Assembly: GCA_016342585.1 (NCBI GenBank)
Contig: JAEINK010000001.1
Span: forward strand, 1-64,000
Direction of reading: 5' to 3'
Source of the DNA: Spirochaetales bacterium
GTDB lineage: Bacteria; Spirochaetota; Spirochaetia; UBA9216
DNA: 64,000 nt
Below the pieces are notes generated by a model. It was not told the DNA's origin and did not search any database. It saw nothing but the letters and a program-made list of their open reading frames with translations. Made by a program: the position numbers and the translations under genes. Below, in pieces: positions 54,799 to 64,000 of this stretch. How positions within the stretch are numbered: the first letter of the stretch is position 1; each line of letters starts with the position of its first letter.

Positions 54799-55464
54799 AT
54801 GAAAGAACAAAGAGTGATGTTAGCCCCGTCGATTTTATCGGCCGATTTTTCCAATATGGGAAGAGATATCAGGTTTATTGCCGAAAATGGCGGAGATTTG
54901 ATTCATGTAGATGTGATGGATGGTTCATTTGTACCTGATATAACATTTGGTGCAAAAATGGTCCGCGATATCAGACCCCTCACCGAATTACCCCTGGATG
55001 TACACCTGATGGTGACGGACCCGGACCGTTTTATTGAGGATTTTGCAGAAGCCGGTTCTGATTACATAACCATTCATATGGAGTCTCTAGTCCATGTCAA
55101 TCGCTCTATTCAGAAGATCAAGGATCTGGGAAAGAAAGCGGGGATATCAATTGTTCCCTCTACACCTGTTTCACTGATTGAAGAAATTCTCCCCATGGTT
55201 GACCTTGTACTCATTATGACGGTAAACCCGGGATTCGGTGGTCAAAAGATGATCCCGTCCTGCCTTAATAAAATAAAAAAACTTGATGAAATAAAAAAGG
55301 CCAACAGTTATAATTACCTGATATCGGTAGACGGAGGTGTTAATACCAGCAACTCCGCTGAAGTCAGGGATGCCGGGGCAGATATACTTATAAGTGGCAG
55401 TGCATTTTTTTCTGCTTCGGATCCGGCAAATGCCGCCGAAATAATGAAAGGCATACTTAAATAA
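54799..55464 (+). CDS. rpe: Ribulose-phosphate 3-epimerase
   Basis: 221 residues, the usual size. LAPSILSADFSNMG, HVDVMDGSFVPDITFG, DVHLMV, the MTVNPGFGGQ motif and SVDGGVN are family blocks, with the metal-binding His/Asp pairs. It interconverts ribulose-5-phosphate and xylulose-5-phosphate in the pentose phosphate pathway. ATG 54799 gives the family's N-terminus; no strong SD is seen. Confidence 0.96.
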   Translation: MKEQRVMLAPSILSADFSNMGRDIRFIAENGGDLIHVDVMDGSFVPDITFGAKMVRDIRPLTELPLDVHLMVTDPDRFIEDFAEAGSDYITIHMESLVHVNRSIQKIKDLGKKAGISIVPSTPVSLIEEILPMVDLVLIMTVNPGFGGQKMIPSCLNKIKKLDEIKKANSYNYLISVDGGVNTSNSAEVRDAGADILISGSAFFSASDPANAAEIMKGILK

Positions 55465-55505
55465 TTTCCTCGAAAACGCCGATATACTAATGAGGAGAAC
55501 TTTGA

Positions 55506-56456
55506 ATGAAAAAGTTAACTTTTACAGCCGCTCTACTTATTTTAATTTCCTTTATGGCGATTTTTGCCCAGGAAAGCGGTGATACGACTCTGATGCGCAG
55601 CGGACTGGATAAGTTCAAGTCCGGTCAGTTTGGTGATGCTCTGCTGGATTTCAGGGAAATAATACTTGATACAAATATGAAGGATTATCATGGTTCTGCA
55701 TATTTCTGGATAACGAAATGTTATCTTGCCCAATCGGACCTTAAACAGGCTGGAGACAATCTTGGTTTTTTTCTTAAAAATTTCGTAGGACACCCTTTTA
55801 TGGAAGAGGGTTTCTATCAGAAAGGTAGAATAGAGTTTTTAAAGGGGGAGTATGAAATTTCGATCAGTGATTTCTACTCATTTATTACAAGCTACCCTGA
55901 TTCTGATTTTATTCCGAACTCTTATTTCTGGATTGGTGAAAGCCTCTATAATCTCGGGCATTATGAAGAATCTGAGAAGATATTCTATCACCTCGTAAGT
56001 CAATACCCGACCTCCTATAAAATGGAAGCAGCAAACTATAGGCTGGCTTTGATTGATCTCGTAAAAAGAGAAGATGTGCTGATGGATTTAGTAAAATTAA
56101 GCCATGAAGAGTATGTGACAAGCCTTGAAGAGTTTCAACGAAAGGAGAGGACATACGAGCAGGCGATTTCGGCATATCAAAGAAGAATAGTTCAGCTTGA
56201 GAATCGATTAAAAGAGAGTGACAATGATAAAAACGCTGCTCTGGCGAATTTGAAGGCAGAGATGCAGACACTTCTTGATGAGGCTGTAAAAGCAGCCAGC
56301 ACATCTTCGCAACCAGTACAAACTTCTATCATCGTCGACCAACCTACTCAGGATCTGACAGGAAAACAGGAAATACTTGAATTGAAGAATTCAGTATTGG
56401 AAGTTAAAGGTTTTTTATTCGATCTAATGTCTGAACAGCTCCAGGGGGGGATGTAA
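55506..56456 (+). CDS. Exported TPR protein (YbgF/BamD-like repeats)
   Basis: 316 residues. A signal peptide (ISFMAIFAQES) is followed by five or so TPRs up to residue 190 (GLDKFKSGQFGDALLDFREI, YFWITKCYLAQSDLKQAGD, FWIGESLYNLGHYEESEKIF). A coiled coil (about 210-265) and a C-terminal helix follow. It resembles the periplasmic TPR scaffolds that couple to outer-membrane machinery. First gene of a tight three-gene operon (gaps of 6 and 3 bases). GAGGAG precedes the ATG. Confidence 0.85.
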   Translation: MKKLTFTAALLILISFMAIFAQESGDTTLMRSGLDKFKSGQFGDALLDFREIILDTNMKDYHGSAYFWITKCYLAQSDLKQAGDNLGFFLKNFVGHPFMEEGFYQKGRIEFLKGEYEISISDFYSFITSYPDSDFIPNSYFWIGESLYNLGHYEESEKIFYHLVSQYPTSYKMEAANYRLALIDLVKREDVLMDLVKLSHEEYVTSLEEFQRKERTYEQAISAYQRRIVQLENRLKESDNDKNAALANLKAEMQTLLDEAVKAASTSSQPVQTSIIVDQPTQDLTGKQEILELKNSVLEVKGFLFDLMSEQLQGGM

Positions 56457-56462
56457 AATAAA

Positions 56463-57485
56463 ATGAAGAAAATAATATTATCCTTTTTTATAATCATACT
56501 CTCTTTTTCCACTCTTTTTGCTTTGGAAACAAGAAACGGACAGATAAAAATTGTCCTTGATGAGGAGAAGGGGACCTTTTCGATCTATAAAATAGCGACT
56601 AACGGCGGGGAGGATTTAACCTTCTTTGTCGACGAGGATACACGAACATCAAGCATCTTTATGCTGATCGATAACAGGGTTTATCGTATGGGGCAGAACT
56701 CCGGTTTTACACAGTCCTCCGAATTAACCGAAAATGGTGCAAGGTATATCTGGGAAAATCCTGCCTATAAAGCAATCCTGGATTTTTCTTTTATCAGCTC
56801 GACAGGCGGTACCTATTCAGATGGGGTAAAGTTGAATTTTTCTGTAGAGAATTTATCCTCTGCAAAACACAATATAGGTGTCCGGATACTCCTGGATACA
56901 TATCTGGGAGAGGATAATGGGATCCATTTTAACCTTCCAGACACCGAAATTAAGAAAGAGACAGAGCTGAAAGGTAGTTTTCCGGCCTGGTGGAAGAGTG
57001 ATTTTGTTCAGGTCATGATGAATAGCCGGGGGTCCACGCCTCCGGAACGGGTTGTTTTCGCCAACTGGAAAAGGCTCAATGAGAATAGCTGGTTTTATGA
57101 ATCCAGATCCAACCGTAATTTCAACCTTCTTCCCTATTCCATCAATGATTCGGCCGTTTCACACTATTATGAGATCAAGGCTTTGGAAGCCGGAGGCATC
57201 AGAGAGATTAACCTCTATATGGGGCTTCTAAATGATAAAGGGTTCCAGGAGATGACAGCCCGGCAGTCCTCTGCCGCCGCCGAACCCATTGTCAATGTAG
57301 ATTCCGGAGATCAGTATAACTTTCTTCAGGCTATTCAAGTCGATTTGATACAGGTTAACAAAGTACTTGAAGAGATTGAAACTGTTATATCTGAAGGTGA
57401 TGACATTGATGATGAAACCCTTCTTGAACTTAAGGCAAAGGTAGATGAGCTTAAGGAGAGGCAATCCAGGTATCTGGTTGAATAG
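56463..57485 (+). CDS. Exported beta-rich protein of unknown function
   Basis: 340 residues. A signal peptide (IIILSFSTLFALE) is followed by a beta-rich domain to about residue 265 (FSIYKIATNGGEDLTFF, LNFSVENLSSAKHNIGVRILLDTYLGED), then a Ser/Ala linker and a C-terminal coiled coil (about 285-338). The beta domain resembles carbohydrate-binding or Ig-like folds, but I cannot assign a family. It is the middle gene of a three-gene operon ahead of recA. Confidence 0.82.
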   Translation: MKKIILSFFIIILSFSTLFALETRNGQIKIVLDEEKGTFSIYKIATNGGEDLTFFVDEDTRTSSIFMLIDNRVYRMGQNSGFTQSSELTENGARYIWENPAYKAILDFSFISSTGGTYSDGVKLNFSVENLSSAKHNIGVRILLDTYLGEDNGIHFNLPDTEIKKETELKGSFPAWWKSDFVQVMMNSRGSTPPERVVFANWKRLNENSWFYESRSNRNFNLLPYSINDSAVSHYYEIKALEAGGIREINLYMGLLNDKGFQEMTARQSSAAAEPIVNVDSGDQYNFLQAIQVDLIQVNKVLEEIETVISEGDDIDDETLLELKAKVDELKERQSRYLVE

Positions 57486-57488
57486 AGT

Positions 57489-58562
57489 ATGAGCGGTACC
57501 TTTCATAAGGCCGGGACTTTTTTTCAAAGGGGACAGTATGGAGAGGTCATCAGACTACTGGAACCACAAGTATTCCGGTTTCGAGACAGCTATGATTTTT
57601 ATTACATCCTCGGAATGTCCTGTCTTTATACTAATGATATAGGTTCGGCTTTTACCTATCTTCAGCGTGCAAATGATCTGGAAAGCAGAAATAAAAATGT
57701 ACTCCTTGCTCTGGCGATTGTTCATCTCAATCGCAGGGAGAATAATGAAGCGTTAAGATGCTGGCTGAGAGTTTTAGAGATTGATCCAAAGGAAAAGAGG
57801 GCGACTAAGGGACTCAATGTTTTAAAGTCAAACCTTAAGAAAGAACGACTGATGGATGATCTTGAGGAGGGAAAGCTGGATAAACTCCTTCCCGTCAGGA
57901 AAAAAAGTAACAATAAAAAACATATTAGAATACTTCTGGTGATTATATGTCTTGCCCTCATTGGAATTATGATTCCTGTGATTTTTAAATATGTGGATTT
58001 TTCAGGGAAAACACGACCTGATTTTGAATCAGTGGAAATAGCACCGGAGGAGATGCTGCTTGAACTCTCCGGTGATTATTATTTTATTTTGACTGAAGAT
58101 CAGGTCGCTTCAACAGTTAATAAAATAAATGATTATTTTCTATCATATAAGGATAATCTTGCCATGCGCGAGATCAACAGGATACTTCTGTCCAATGCGA
58201 ACTCGATGGTAAAAGACAAAGTCGGTTTTTTGGAAAAGAATATAAGAATCCCGAGTTTTACCGATTTTACAGATAACTTTACCTATAAAGAGGTTAAATC
58301 GGAATCTTACCTATACAGGAAATGTTACGTTGTATGGAAGGGAAGGGCTACAAACATACTCATAACGGATGAAAATATCCGATTTGATTTTCTGGCAGGA
58401 TACGATGATGAAAAGGTTCTTGAAGGGACAGTTACGGTGTTCGTTAGTTTTGCCGCAGATATTACTCCTGATTACCCAATCGAAATTCTGGCAGAGGTGA
58501 TTCCCTCCGCCGGAGGTGATTTCTATTTAAACTGTAAAGCTATTCACAGGCTCTGGGATTAA
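57489..58562 (+). CDS. Membrane-anchored TPR protein
   Basis: 357 residues. TPR units occupy about 1-110 (GTFFQRGQYGEVIRLLEPQ, YILGMSCLYTNDIGSAFTYLQ, ALRCWLRVLEIDPKEKRA) in the cytoplasm. One membrane helix follows at about 140-165 (IRILLVIICLALIGIMIPVIF), and about 190 periplasmic residues complete it. The topology suggests a link between cytoplasmic partners and the two exported proteins encoded just upstream. Function unknown. Confidence 0.82.
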   Translation: MSGTFHKAGTFFQRGQYGEVIRLLEPQVFRFRDSYDFYYILGMSCLYTNDIGSAFTYLQRANDLESRNKNVLLALAIVHLNRRENNEALRCWLRVLEIDPKEKRATKGLNVLKSNLKKERLMDDLEEGKLDKLLPVRKKSNNKKHIRILLVIICLALIGIMIPVIFKYVDFSGKTRPDFESVEIAPEEMLLELSGDYYFILTEDQVASTVNKINDYFLSYKDNLAMREINRILLSNANSMVKDKVGFLEKNIRIPSFTDFTDNFTYKEVKSESYLYRKCYVVWKGRATNILITDENIRFDFLAGYDDEKVLEGTVTVFVSFAADITPDYPIEILAEVIPSAGGDFYLNCKAIHRLWD

Positions 58563-58610
58563 TACCCATCAGAGTGTATCCTATATAGTGGTTAAATTTC
58601 TCCTCTATAC

Positions 58611-58640
58611 TTGACCGATGTTTACCATACAAGATACAAT
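58611..58640 (+). promoter_or_regulatory. Promoter of recA
   Basis: TTGACC (58611-58616), an 18-base spacer, TACAAT (58635-58640), about 75 bases upstream of the recA ATG. I found no recognisable SOS box in the 58563-58721 gap. Confidence 0.5.
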
Positions 58641-58721
58641 TTGTTTTATTTTCATACATTTGAATCAGGACTGACTATTATCAGGTATTTAATAGTGATC
58701 AATTTTTAAAGGAAGGACAAA

Positions 58722-59870
58722 ATGGCAAAAAGCAGCAATCTGCCGGAAAGACAAACTCCAGGAAACGCGGAAGAAAAAGGAAAAGCCTTAGAAGCCGCAA
58801 AACTTCAGATAGAAAAACAGTTTGGAAAAGGTTCCCTGATGAAACTTGGTGACAGTCCCAGGATGGAGATTGAATCTATTCCTTCCGGTTCAATATTATT
58901 GGATGTAGCCCTTGGTGTTGGAGGGTATCCCAAAGGACGAATAATTGAAATTTATGGACCTGAATCATCGGGTAAAACAACCCTGGCACTTCATGCTATA
59001 GCAGAAGCTCAAAAGAAGGGGGGAATAGCTGCTTTTATTGATGCCGAGCACGCTTTAGATCCCACCTATGCCAAAGCCCTGGGAGTTAACACTGATGAAT
59101 TATGGGTTTCTCAGCCTGATACAGGTGAACAAGCTTTAGAGATCACGGAATCCCTTGTTCGCTCCGGTGCGGTAGATATAATCGTAGTCGATTCTGTTGC
59201 TGCTTTAACTCCCCAGGCCGAAATTGAAGGTGATATGGGCGATTCTCATATGGGACTTCAGGCAAGGCTTATGAGCCAGGCACTGCGGAAACTGACAGGT
59301 ATAATATCCAAATCAGGGGCCAGTCTGATTTTTATTAATCAGATAAGGATGAAAATCGGTGTCATGTTTGGAAATCCTGAGACGACGACCGGAGGTAATG
59401 CCCTTAAGTTTTATTGTTCTGTACGACTTGAGGTCCGCAGGATAGAAACCATCTCTAAAGGAACTGAAGATGCTATCGGAAATAAGGTGCGTGTAAAGGT
59501 TGTAAAGAACAAGGTTGCTCCTCCTTTCAGAAAGGTTGAAATGGAAATCATGTTCGGGAAGGGTATATCTGCAAGTGGTTCACTTCTTGATGCAGCTTTA
59601 TTGAATAACCTTATTCAGAAAAGTGGAAGCTGGTACTCTTATGGTGAAGATAGAATAGGACAGGGAAGGGAAAATGCAAAGCTTTTCCTCGAAAATAATC
59701 CTGATATTTTTAAAGATTTAGATGAGAAGATCAGAAAAATGCTCTTTGATAAACCCAAAGAGGTTGTTGATGAAGAAGTTAAAGATAATGAAGTTGTCAA
59801 AAAAACTGAAAAAGAGAGCAAAAAATCTCAAACTGTTCCTGAGACAGATAAAGTGAACGGACTTTTTTAA
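58722..59870 (+). CDS. recA: Recombinase RecA
   Basis: 382 residues, slightly longer than E. coli RecA through a charged tail (about 340-382, Lys/Glu-rich, ending VNGLF). Walker A is [10 protein letters not shown], Walker B is [12 protein letters not shown], the L1/L2 loops and the [26 protein letters not shown] region (split over residues 205-230) are intact. It drives homologous strand exchange and, in bacteria with LexA, repressor cleavage. GGAAGGA precedes ATG 58722. It works with RuvABC encoded at 17067-19249. Confidence 0.98.
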   Translation: MAKSSNLPERQTPGNAEEKGKALEAAKLQIEKQFGKGSLMKLGDSPRMEIESIPSGSILLDVALGVGGYPKGRIIEIYGPESSGKTTLALHAIAEAQKKGGIAAFIDAEHALDPTYAKALGVNTDELWVSQPDTGEQALEITESLVRSGAVDIIVVDSVAALTPQAEIEGDMGDSHMGLQARLMSQALRKLTGIISKSGASLIFINQIRMKIGVMFGNPETTTGGNALKFYCSVRLEVRRIETISKGTEDAIGNKVRVKVVKNKVAPPFRKVEMEIMFGKGISASGSLLDAALLNNLIQKSGSWYSYGEDRIGQGRENAKLFLENNPDIFKDLDEKIRKMLFDKPKEVVDEEVKDNEVVKKTEKESKKSQTVPETDKVNGLF

Positions 59871-59910
59871 CTTAATCCTGATTTAACACATATAGATTTT
59901 TATTAATGAA

Positions 59911-59942
59911 TGGAAATTACTCCTGCTGGTAATTTCCATTTT
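59911..59942 (+). terminator. Intrinsic terminator of recA
   Basis: TGGAAATTAC (59911-59920), loop TCCTGCTG, GTAATTTCCA (59929-59938), then TTTT. A perfect 10-bp stem about 40 bases after the recA stop. Confidence 0.75.
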
Positions 59943-60061
59943 AAATTCTCAGTTTTTAAAAAGGGGTTGAAAGGTATTGAGAATCTTTAAAATATCGGTT
60001 AATTTGGTTGACAGCGTTTGTTTGATGCCAGTCTTTTTTATAAAGGTTATTACTGTAATAT

Positions 60062-60850
60062 ATGGATCAGGAAAAAGAAGAGAAAGAAGAAATTATTGAG
60101 GAAATTGACGAAAAAACACAATTTAAAATTAATGAATTCGAAGGACCTCTTGATCTTCTCCTGTTTCTTATCAAAAAATCTGAAATAAATATTTATGACA
60201 TCCCAATCGCACAGATAACTGAGCAGTATATTGCCTATATCGAACATGGTGCCGTGCTTAACCTTGAGAATTTAACCGAATTTTATGTCATGGCTTCAAC
60301 TCTACTTTATATTAAATCAAGAATGTTGCTTCCTGTAGAGGTAAATCTTGAGGATGAATTTGAAGATCCCAGACAGGAACTGGTAGACCGACTGATAGAG
60401 TATCAGAAATTTAAGAAATTTACAGATGTTATGGCTGAACGAGAAAAAAATTCCGAATGGCAGATAGAAAGGAAGAAAAAACAACGTATTCTTCCTTTTC
60501 CAGAGGATGAAAATTTATGGGAACAAATTGATGTATGGGATCTTCTACAGACTTTCTCAACCATCATAACATCCCTCTCGTCAGAACGAATTATCGATCT
60601 TTATGAAGAGATCACTGTAAATGAGAAAATCAGCCTTATGTATGAGCTTATTGAAAAGCAGTCAGAATTCACCTTTGCGGATTTAATTGTCAGAGATGAT
60701 TCTATTATGGATATTGTTTGTGCTTTTCTGGCGATTCTTGAGGCTGTTAAGATGAAAAAGATAGTAATACTTCAAAACCGACTTTTTGGAGATATAAGAA
60801 TTAGGGGAAAAGAAGAGGAAGCGGAGGATGCAAACGATGGAACTGCATAA
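60062..60850 (+). CDS. scpA: Segregation and condensation protein A
   Basis: 262 residues. The opening FEGPLDLLLFLIKKSEINIYDIPIA (seen across residues 26-50) is the ScpA/kleisin signature, and YVMASTLLYIKSRMLLP follows. The C-terminal winged-helix segment (EAVKMKKIVILQNRLFGDIRI) binds the SMC head. With ScpB and SMC it compacts and segregates the chromosome; smc is not in the window. The start has no clear SD. It overlaps scpB by 14 bases. Confidence 0.95.
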   Translation: MDQEKEEKEEIIEEIDEKTQFKINEFEGPLDLLLFLIKKSEINIYDIPIAQITEQYIAYIEHGAVLNLENLTEFYVMASTLLYIKSRMLLPVEVNLEDEFEDPRQELVDRLIEYQKFKKFTDVMAEREKNSEWQIERKKKQRILPFPEDENLWEQIDVWDLLQTFSTIITSLSSERIIDLYEEITVNEKISLMYELIEKQSEFTFADLIVRDDSIMDIVCAFLAILEAVKMKKIVILQNRLFGDIRIRGKEEEAEDANDGTA

Positions 60851-61376
60851 AGAACAGGCTTTAATAGAGGCAGTGCTTTTTTTAGAGTCTGATCCTGTGA
60901 ATATAAACTCTCTTGCCAAGATATCCGATCTGCCTGTGGATGTGGTAAAGCCAGCCCTGGAAGGATTAAAGGAAAAATATACCAGGGTTGAAAATGGCAT
61001 TGAATTGATCGAGCTTGCGGGAGGTTACCTACTCACACCGAAAGAGATCCTTTGGGATTTCTTGAAATCCCGTTACGGTAAAAAGAATGAGAGCCGACTT
61101 TCCAAGGCAGCGCTTGAAACATTGTCGATCGTTGCTTATTCTCAACCCATTACCAAGGGTGAGATTGAAAATATTAGAGGAGTATCCGCCGACGGGATGC
61201 TTAAAGTCTTGCAGGATAAGAATTTCATAAAAGTAGTCGGAAAGAAAGAGGCCCCGGGGAAACCCGTTCAATTTGGGACCACAAAAGAGTTTTTAAAGAC
61301 ATTCAGACTGAGCTCCATAGCGGATCTCCCTAAACTGGATGAACGGAATACGGAGAGATTTGAACTGAATGGATAA
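60837..61376 (+). CDS. scpB: Segregation and condensation protein B
   Basis: 179 residues from ATG 60837, 9 bases after GGAGG; an in-frame ATG at 60828 lies too close to that SD. Two winged-helix domains: ALIEAVLFLESDPVNINSLA and SKAALETLSIVAYSQPITKGEIENIRG, the latter being the family signature. It forms a dimer on ScpA. Its 3' end overlaps rluB by 8 bases. Confidence 0.95.
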   Translation: MELHKEQALIEAVLFLESDPVNINSLAKISDLPVDVVKPALEGLKEKYTRVENGIELIELAGGYLLTPKEILWDFLKSRYGKKNESRLSKAALETLSIVAYSQPITKGEIENIRGVSADGMLKVLQDKNFIKVVGKKEAPGKPVQFGTTKEFLKTFRLSSIADLPKLDERNTERFELNG

Positions 61377-62088
61377 TGAAGAAGGATTAAGATTACAAGT
61401 ATATATGGCTCGTTGCGGCATAGGCTCCAGAAGAAAATGTGAGGAGTATATTGCCGATGGAAGGGTCAAGGTTGATGGCCGAACTATGATGAAAAAGGGA
61501 TGCCGGATAACAGATGAAAAGGTGAGTTTTGATGGGAGAAATATTTATCCCGTAACCGAAATGAAATATTTTGCGCTGAATAAACCTACAGGCTACCTTT
61601 GTACAAGCTCAGATCCCGAGGGACGACCACTTGCTTTGGATCTGCTGAAAGATGTCTATTCAGGGCGTCTATACAACGTTGGACGGCTTGATTTCATGTC
61701 TTCCGGCCTGATCTTTTTTACAAATGACGGTAATTTTACCAAAAAGGTCAGCCATCCAAGTGCTCAGATTGAAAAAGAGTATGTTGTTGAAACAAAAGAG
61801 AAAATTGAAAAGGAATTTCTTGAAGCCTGCAAAAAAGGAATTATTGTTAAGGGTGTTAACTACAAAATCGACAGATGGGAATATAAAACACCTTTTAAGG
61901 TAAAACTCATCCTTGTTGAAGGAAAAAACAGGGAAATTCGTAATTTGTTCATGTCCCAAAACATGAAAATAAAGAAACTTCACAGGATCAGGATCGGCGG
62001 TGTAAGGATTACCGGAATTCCAACGGGACAGTATAGATTCCTTACAAAAAAAGAGATTGATTCACTTGTTAAAGGGAGAAATCATTAA
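61369..62088 (+). CDS. rluB: RsuA/RluB-family rRNA pseudouridine synthase
   Basis: 239 residues. An S4 RNA-binding domain (LQVYMARCGIGSRRKCEEYI; VKVDGR) precedes the synthase fold with catalytic Asp in NVGRLDFMSSGLIFFTNDG. LNKPTGYLCTSSDPEGRP and EGKNREIRNLF are further family blocks. It modifies 23S (RluB) or 16S (RsuA) rRNA; the position next to scpB favours RluB. One-base overlap with cmk. Confidence 0.93.
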   Translation: MDNEEGLRLQVYMARCGIGSRRKCEEYIADGRVKVDGRTMMKKGCRITDEKVSFDGRNIYPVTEMKYFALNKPTGYLCTSSDPEGRPLALDLLKDVYSGRLYNVGRLDFMSSGLIFFTNDGNFTKKVSHPSAQIEKEYVVETKEKIEKEFLEACKKGIIVKGVNYKIDRWEYKTPFKVKLILVEGKNREIRNLFMSQNMKIKKLHRIRIGGVRITGIPTGQYRFLTKKEIDSLVKGRNH

Positions 62089-62726
62089 TGATAGTTGCCC
62101 TGGATGGTCCGGCAGGTGTTGGTAAAAGTACAATAGTTGGGATGATTTCAGAACGAATGGGATTTTTTAACCTGAATTCGGGTAGATTTTATCGAGGGAT
62201 TACGTATAAGGCCCTGAAAGAGGGGGTGAAAATCGATGATCCTGAAGGATTAACCCGAATAGCCGAGAGTATCGATTTTACAGTTACTGATGGCACCCTT
62301 ATGATAGACGGCATCCCCGCTGGTAAGCATCTCCATTCTGATATGGTTGATAAATCTGTAGCACAGGTTTCCGCAATAGTACCTGTAAGACATATTGTTA
62401 ATAAACATCTAAGAAGAATCGGCGGTTCTATAGACGTAATTGTTGAGGGACGTGATATAACAACAGTTGTATTTCCAGATGCAGAGTGTAAAATTTATCT
62501 TGATGCTTCCATCGAAGCACGAGCAAAAAGACGTTTTAACCAGGGAACCTCAAACCAAACTTTGGAAGAGTTATTTGAATCTATCCGTACCAGAGATGAA
62601 ATAGATAAGAATAAAATTGAAGGCAGCCTGCAAATTGCACAGGATGCCATATATTTTGATACATCGGACTTGACCATTAGTGAAGTTTGTGAGACATTGG
62701 TAGACAAAATAAATAGACGAAAATAG
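62088..62726 (+). CDS. cmk: Cytidylate kinase
   Basis: 212 residues. The P-loop is LDGPAGVGKSTI, with NSGRFYRGITYKAL and EGRDITTVVFPDAECKIYLDAS as family blocks. It phosphorylates CMP and dCMP. It is followed 23 bases later by rpsA, an arrangement also found in E. coli. Confidence 0.96.
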   Translation: MIVALDGPAGVGKSTIVGMISERMGFFNLNSGRFYRGITYKALKEGVKIDDPEGLTRIAESIDFTVTDGTLMIDGIPAGKHLHSDMVDKSVAQVSAIVPVRHIVNKHLRRIGGSIDVIVEGRDITTVVFPDAECKIYLDASIEARAKRRFNQGTSNQTLEELFESIRTRDEIDKNKIEGSLQIAQDAIYFDTSDLTISEVCETLVDKINRRK

Positions 62727-62749
62727 ATTTTAGGAGCAGCTTTTTTACT

Positions 62750-64000
62750 ATGACAGAACAAAAGCCCAGTGCAGACGACAATTCAACTTCACTCCAGGAA
62801 GAATACCTTAAAAGTATGAAGGAGTTTGAAGAAGGGCAGCTCATAGAAGGCACTGTTATCGAGCTTACCCCCGACCACGTTTTTATAGACGTAGGTTACA
62901 AGTCAGAGGGAAAAATTCCCGTATCTGAATTCAGAGAAACTCCGGACATTGGTGACGTAGTAAAGGTTGTTCTCATCAGCAAGGAAGGCCGTCATGGCGG
63001 TATTGTTGTTTCAAAGAATAAGGCCGACCTTAAGGTCATATGGAAAGACCTTCGAAATGCCTTCCAGGAAGGTCTACCTGTAGACGGAAAAGTTACAAAA
63101 AGTATTAAAGGCGGTTTTGAAGTAGATTTAGGGTGTGGCATTACAGCCTTCAATCCTATCTCAAAAATGGATGTCTTCAGAATCGAAAATCCGGAAGAAT
63201 ATGTCGGTATGGAAACCAAATTCATCGTCGACAGACTTTACAGTGAAAATAAGATAAAGATTATTCTTACGAGACGGAGATGGCTTGAAAAAGATATTGA
63301 TGTCAGAAAGCAGGAATTCTTCGAGAAAGTCCAGATCGGTGATGAGGTAGAGGGAACTGTAAAAAGTTTTACTTCTTTCGGAGCCTTTATCGATCTTGGT
63401 GGTTTTGATGGTCTTCTTCACATTAACGATATGAGCTGGGGTCATGTTACACGTCCCAAGGATTTTGTTAAGAAGGGAGATAAAATCAAGCTTAAGGTTA
63501 TTAAACTGGATCCTGCTGATTCAAAGATCAATCTATCCATTAAACATTTCCAGGCTGATCCCTGGAGCACATTTGAAGATAGATATCATGTTGAAGATGT
63601 TGTAAACGGTAAGGTTTCGAAACTTACTGATTTCGGAGCCTTCATTGAACTGGAAGAAGGCATCGAAGGACTTGCACATATTTCCGAACTTTCATGGGTG
63701 AAAAGGATCAAACACCCAAGCGAGGTTCTTGCTATTGGTGACGAAGTTGAGACAATGATTCTTGCTTATGATATTCAGCAGGGTCGTATTTCTCTCGGAC
63801 TAAAGCAGGTACTTCCTAATCCCTGGGATGACATCGAACAGAGATTTCCCATGGGTACACGGCTAACATCTGTTATCAAAAAGGTAACAAATGCCGGTGC
63901 TTTCATAGAGCTTGAAGAGGGAATTGATGGATTTCTTCATGTTGATGACATTTCATGGACAAAGAGGATTAAAAATCCTTCTTCCATCCTTAAAGAAGGG
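62750..64000 (+). CDS. rpsA: 30S ribosomal protein S1 (3' end outside the window)
   Basis: 417 codons from ATG 62750 to the window edge with no stop. At least four S1 motifs begin inside it: GQLIEGTVIELTPDHVFIDVG, GLPVDGKVTKSIKGGFEVDLG (split), GDEVEGTVKSFTSFGAFIDLG and DVVNGKVSKLTDFGAFIELE, with a fifth near the end (TRLTSVIKKVTNAGAFIELE). S1 brings mRNA to the 30S subunit. The SD TAGGAG is 13 bases from the ATG, a little far; U-rich sequence fills the gap, as is common in S1 leaders. Confidence 0.96.
   Translation, partial: MTEQKPSADDNSTSLQEEYLKSMKEFEEGQLIEGTVIELTPDHVFIDVGYKSEGKIPVSEFRETPDIGDVVKVVLISKEGRHGGIVVSKNKADLKVIWKDLRNAFQEGLPVDGKVTKSIKGGFEVDLGCGITAFNPISKMDVFRIENPEEYVGMETKFIVDRLYSENKIKIILTRRRWLEKDIDVRKQEFFEKVQIGDEVEGTVKSFTSFGAFIDLGGFDGLLHINDMSWGHVTRPKDFVKKGDKIKLKVIKLDPADSKINLSIKHFQADPWSTFEDRYHVEDVVNGKVSKLTDFGAFIELEEGIEGLAHISELSWVKRIKHPSEVLAIGDEVETMILAYDIQQGRISLGLKQVLPNPWDDIEQRFPMGTRLTSVIKKVTNAGAFIELEEGIDGFLHVDDISWTKRIKNPSSILKEG

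Noticed and set aside
58563-58721. SOS (LexA) box upstream of recA
   Set aside because: No GAAC-N4-GTTC, CTG-N10-CAG or TTTG-N5-CAAA pattern could be found.
60008-60044. TTGACA before scpA as a promoter
   Set aside because: The only good -10 (TATAAA, 60039-60044) is 25 bases away; spacing is wrong.

Overview
The window comes from a spirochaete, most likely a free-living or marine-type member of Spirochaetaceae/Spirochaetota, though the species cannot be named from the sequence. The evidence is the gene order tamB-bamA-skp-mutS (as around TP0326 in Treponema pallidum), a very long GreA with a TPR-like N-terminus, a double-membrane envelope with LptF/LptG and BamA, and many lipoproteins and exported TPR proteins. 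Coding density is high and most genes sit in long + strand operons with ATGA-type overlaps.

Left end (about 1-11,060) is accessory in character. It holds a two-sensor histidine kinase broken at both ends (a one-base frameshift in an A7 run near the start, and loss of the ATPase domain), a 934-residue lipoprotein of unknown function, a CcdA/thioredoxin-lipoprotein redox module followed by a 39-residue Cys-rich peptide, and an exported SH3-like/ankyrin protein transcribed divergently from a striking DnaE-like pseudoenzyme. A 20-bp perfect palindrome lies between the two divergent promoters. This block ends at the tmRNA gene, whose 3' end and terminator are present twice as an exact 72-bp direct repeat, as expected of an integration-site scar.

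Middle (11,039-48,982) is core housekeeping. In order it holds ssrA and smpB (trans-translation); signal peptidase, hemW, glyA, a sirtuin; yebC-ruvC-ruvA-ruvB-queA (recombination and queuosine); tmk; tamB-bamA-skp-mutS-comF (outer-membrane assembly and mismatch repair); rimP-nusA-infB-rbfA-truB-ribF-rpsO-pnp-dut (translation and RNA metabolism); lptF-lptG-tgt-murJ (envelope transport, queuosine insertion, lipid II flipping) and a HEAT-repeat protein. Three members of the nusA region look unusual: NusA carries a C-terminal zinc ribbon, IF2 has a 270-residue GGYQG-repeat low-complexity domain, and the operon leader has a strong promoter followed within about 20-50 nt by an intrinsic terminator, consistent with attenuation.

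Right end (48,996-64,000) has a minus-strand group (VWA membrane protein, long GreA, TPR protein), then + strand rpe, three exported or membrane proteins of a TPR operon, recA, and scpA-scpB-rluB-cmk-rpsA, with rpsA running off the end. No tRNA, rRNA, CRISPR array, transposase or phage structural gene was recognised. The strongest candidates for something undescribed are the DnaE-like pseudoenzyme with its shared operator, the FUS-like IF2 domain, and the attenuator ahead of nusA.
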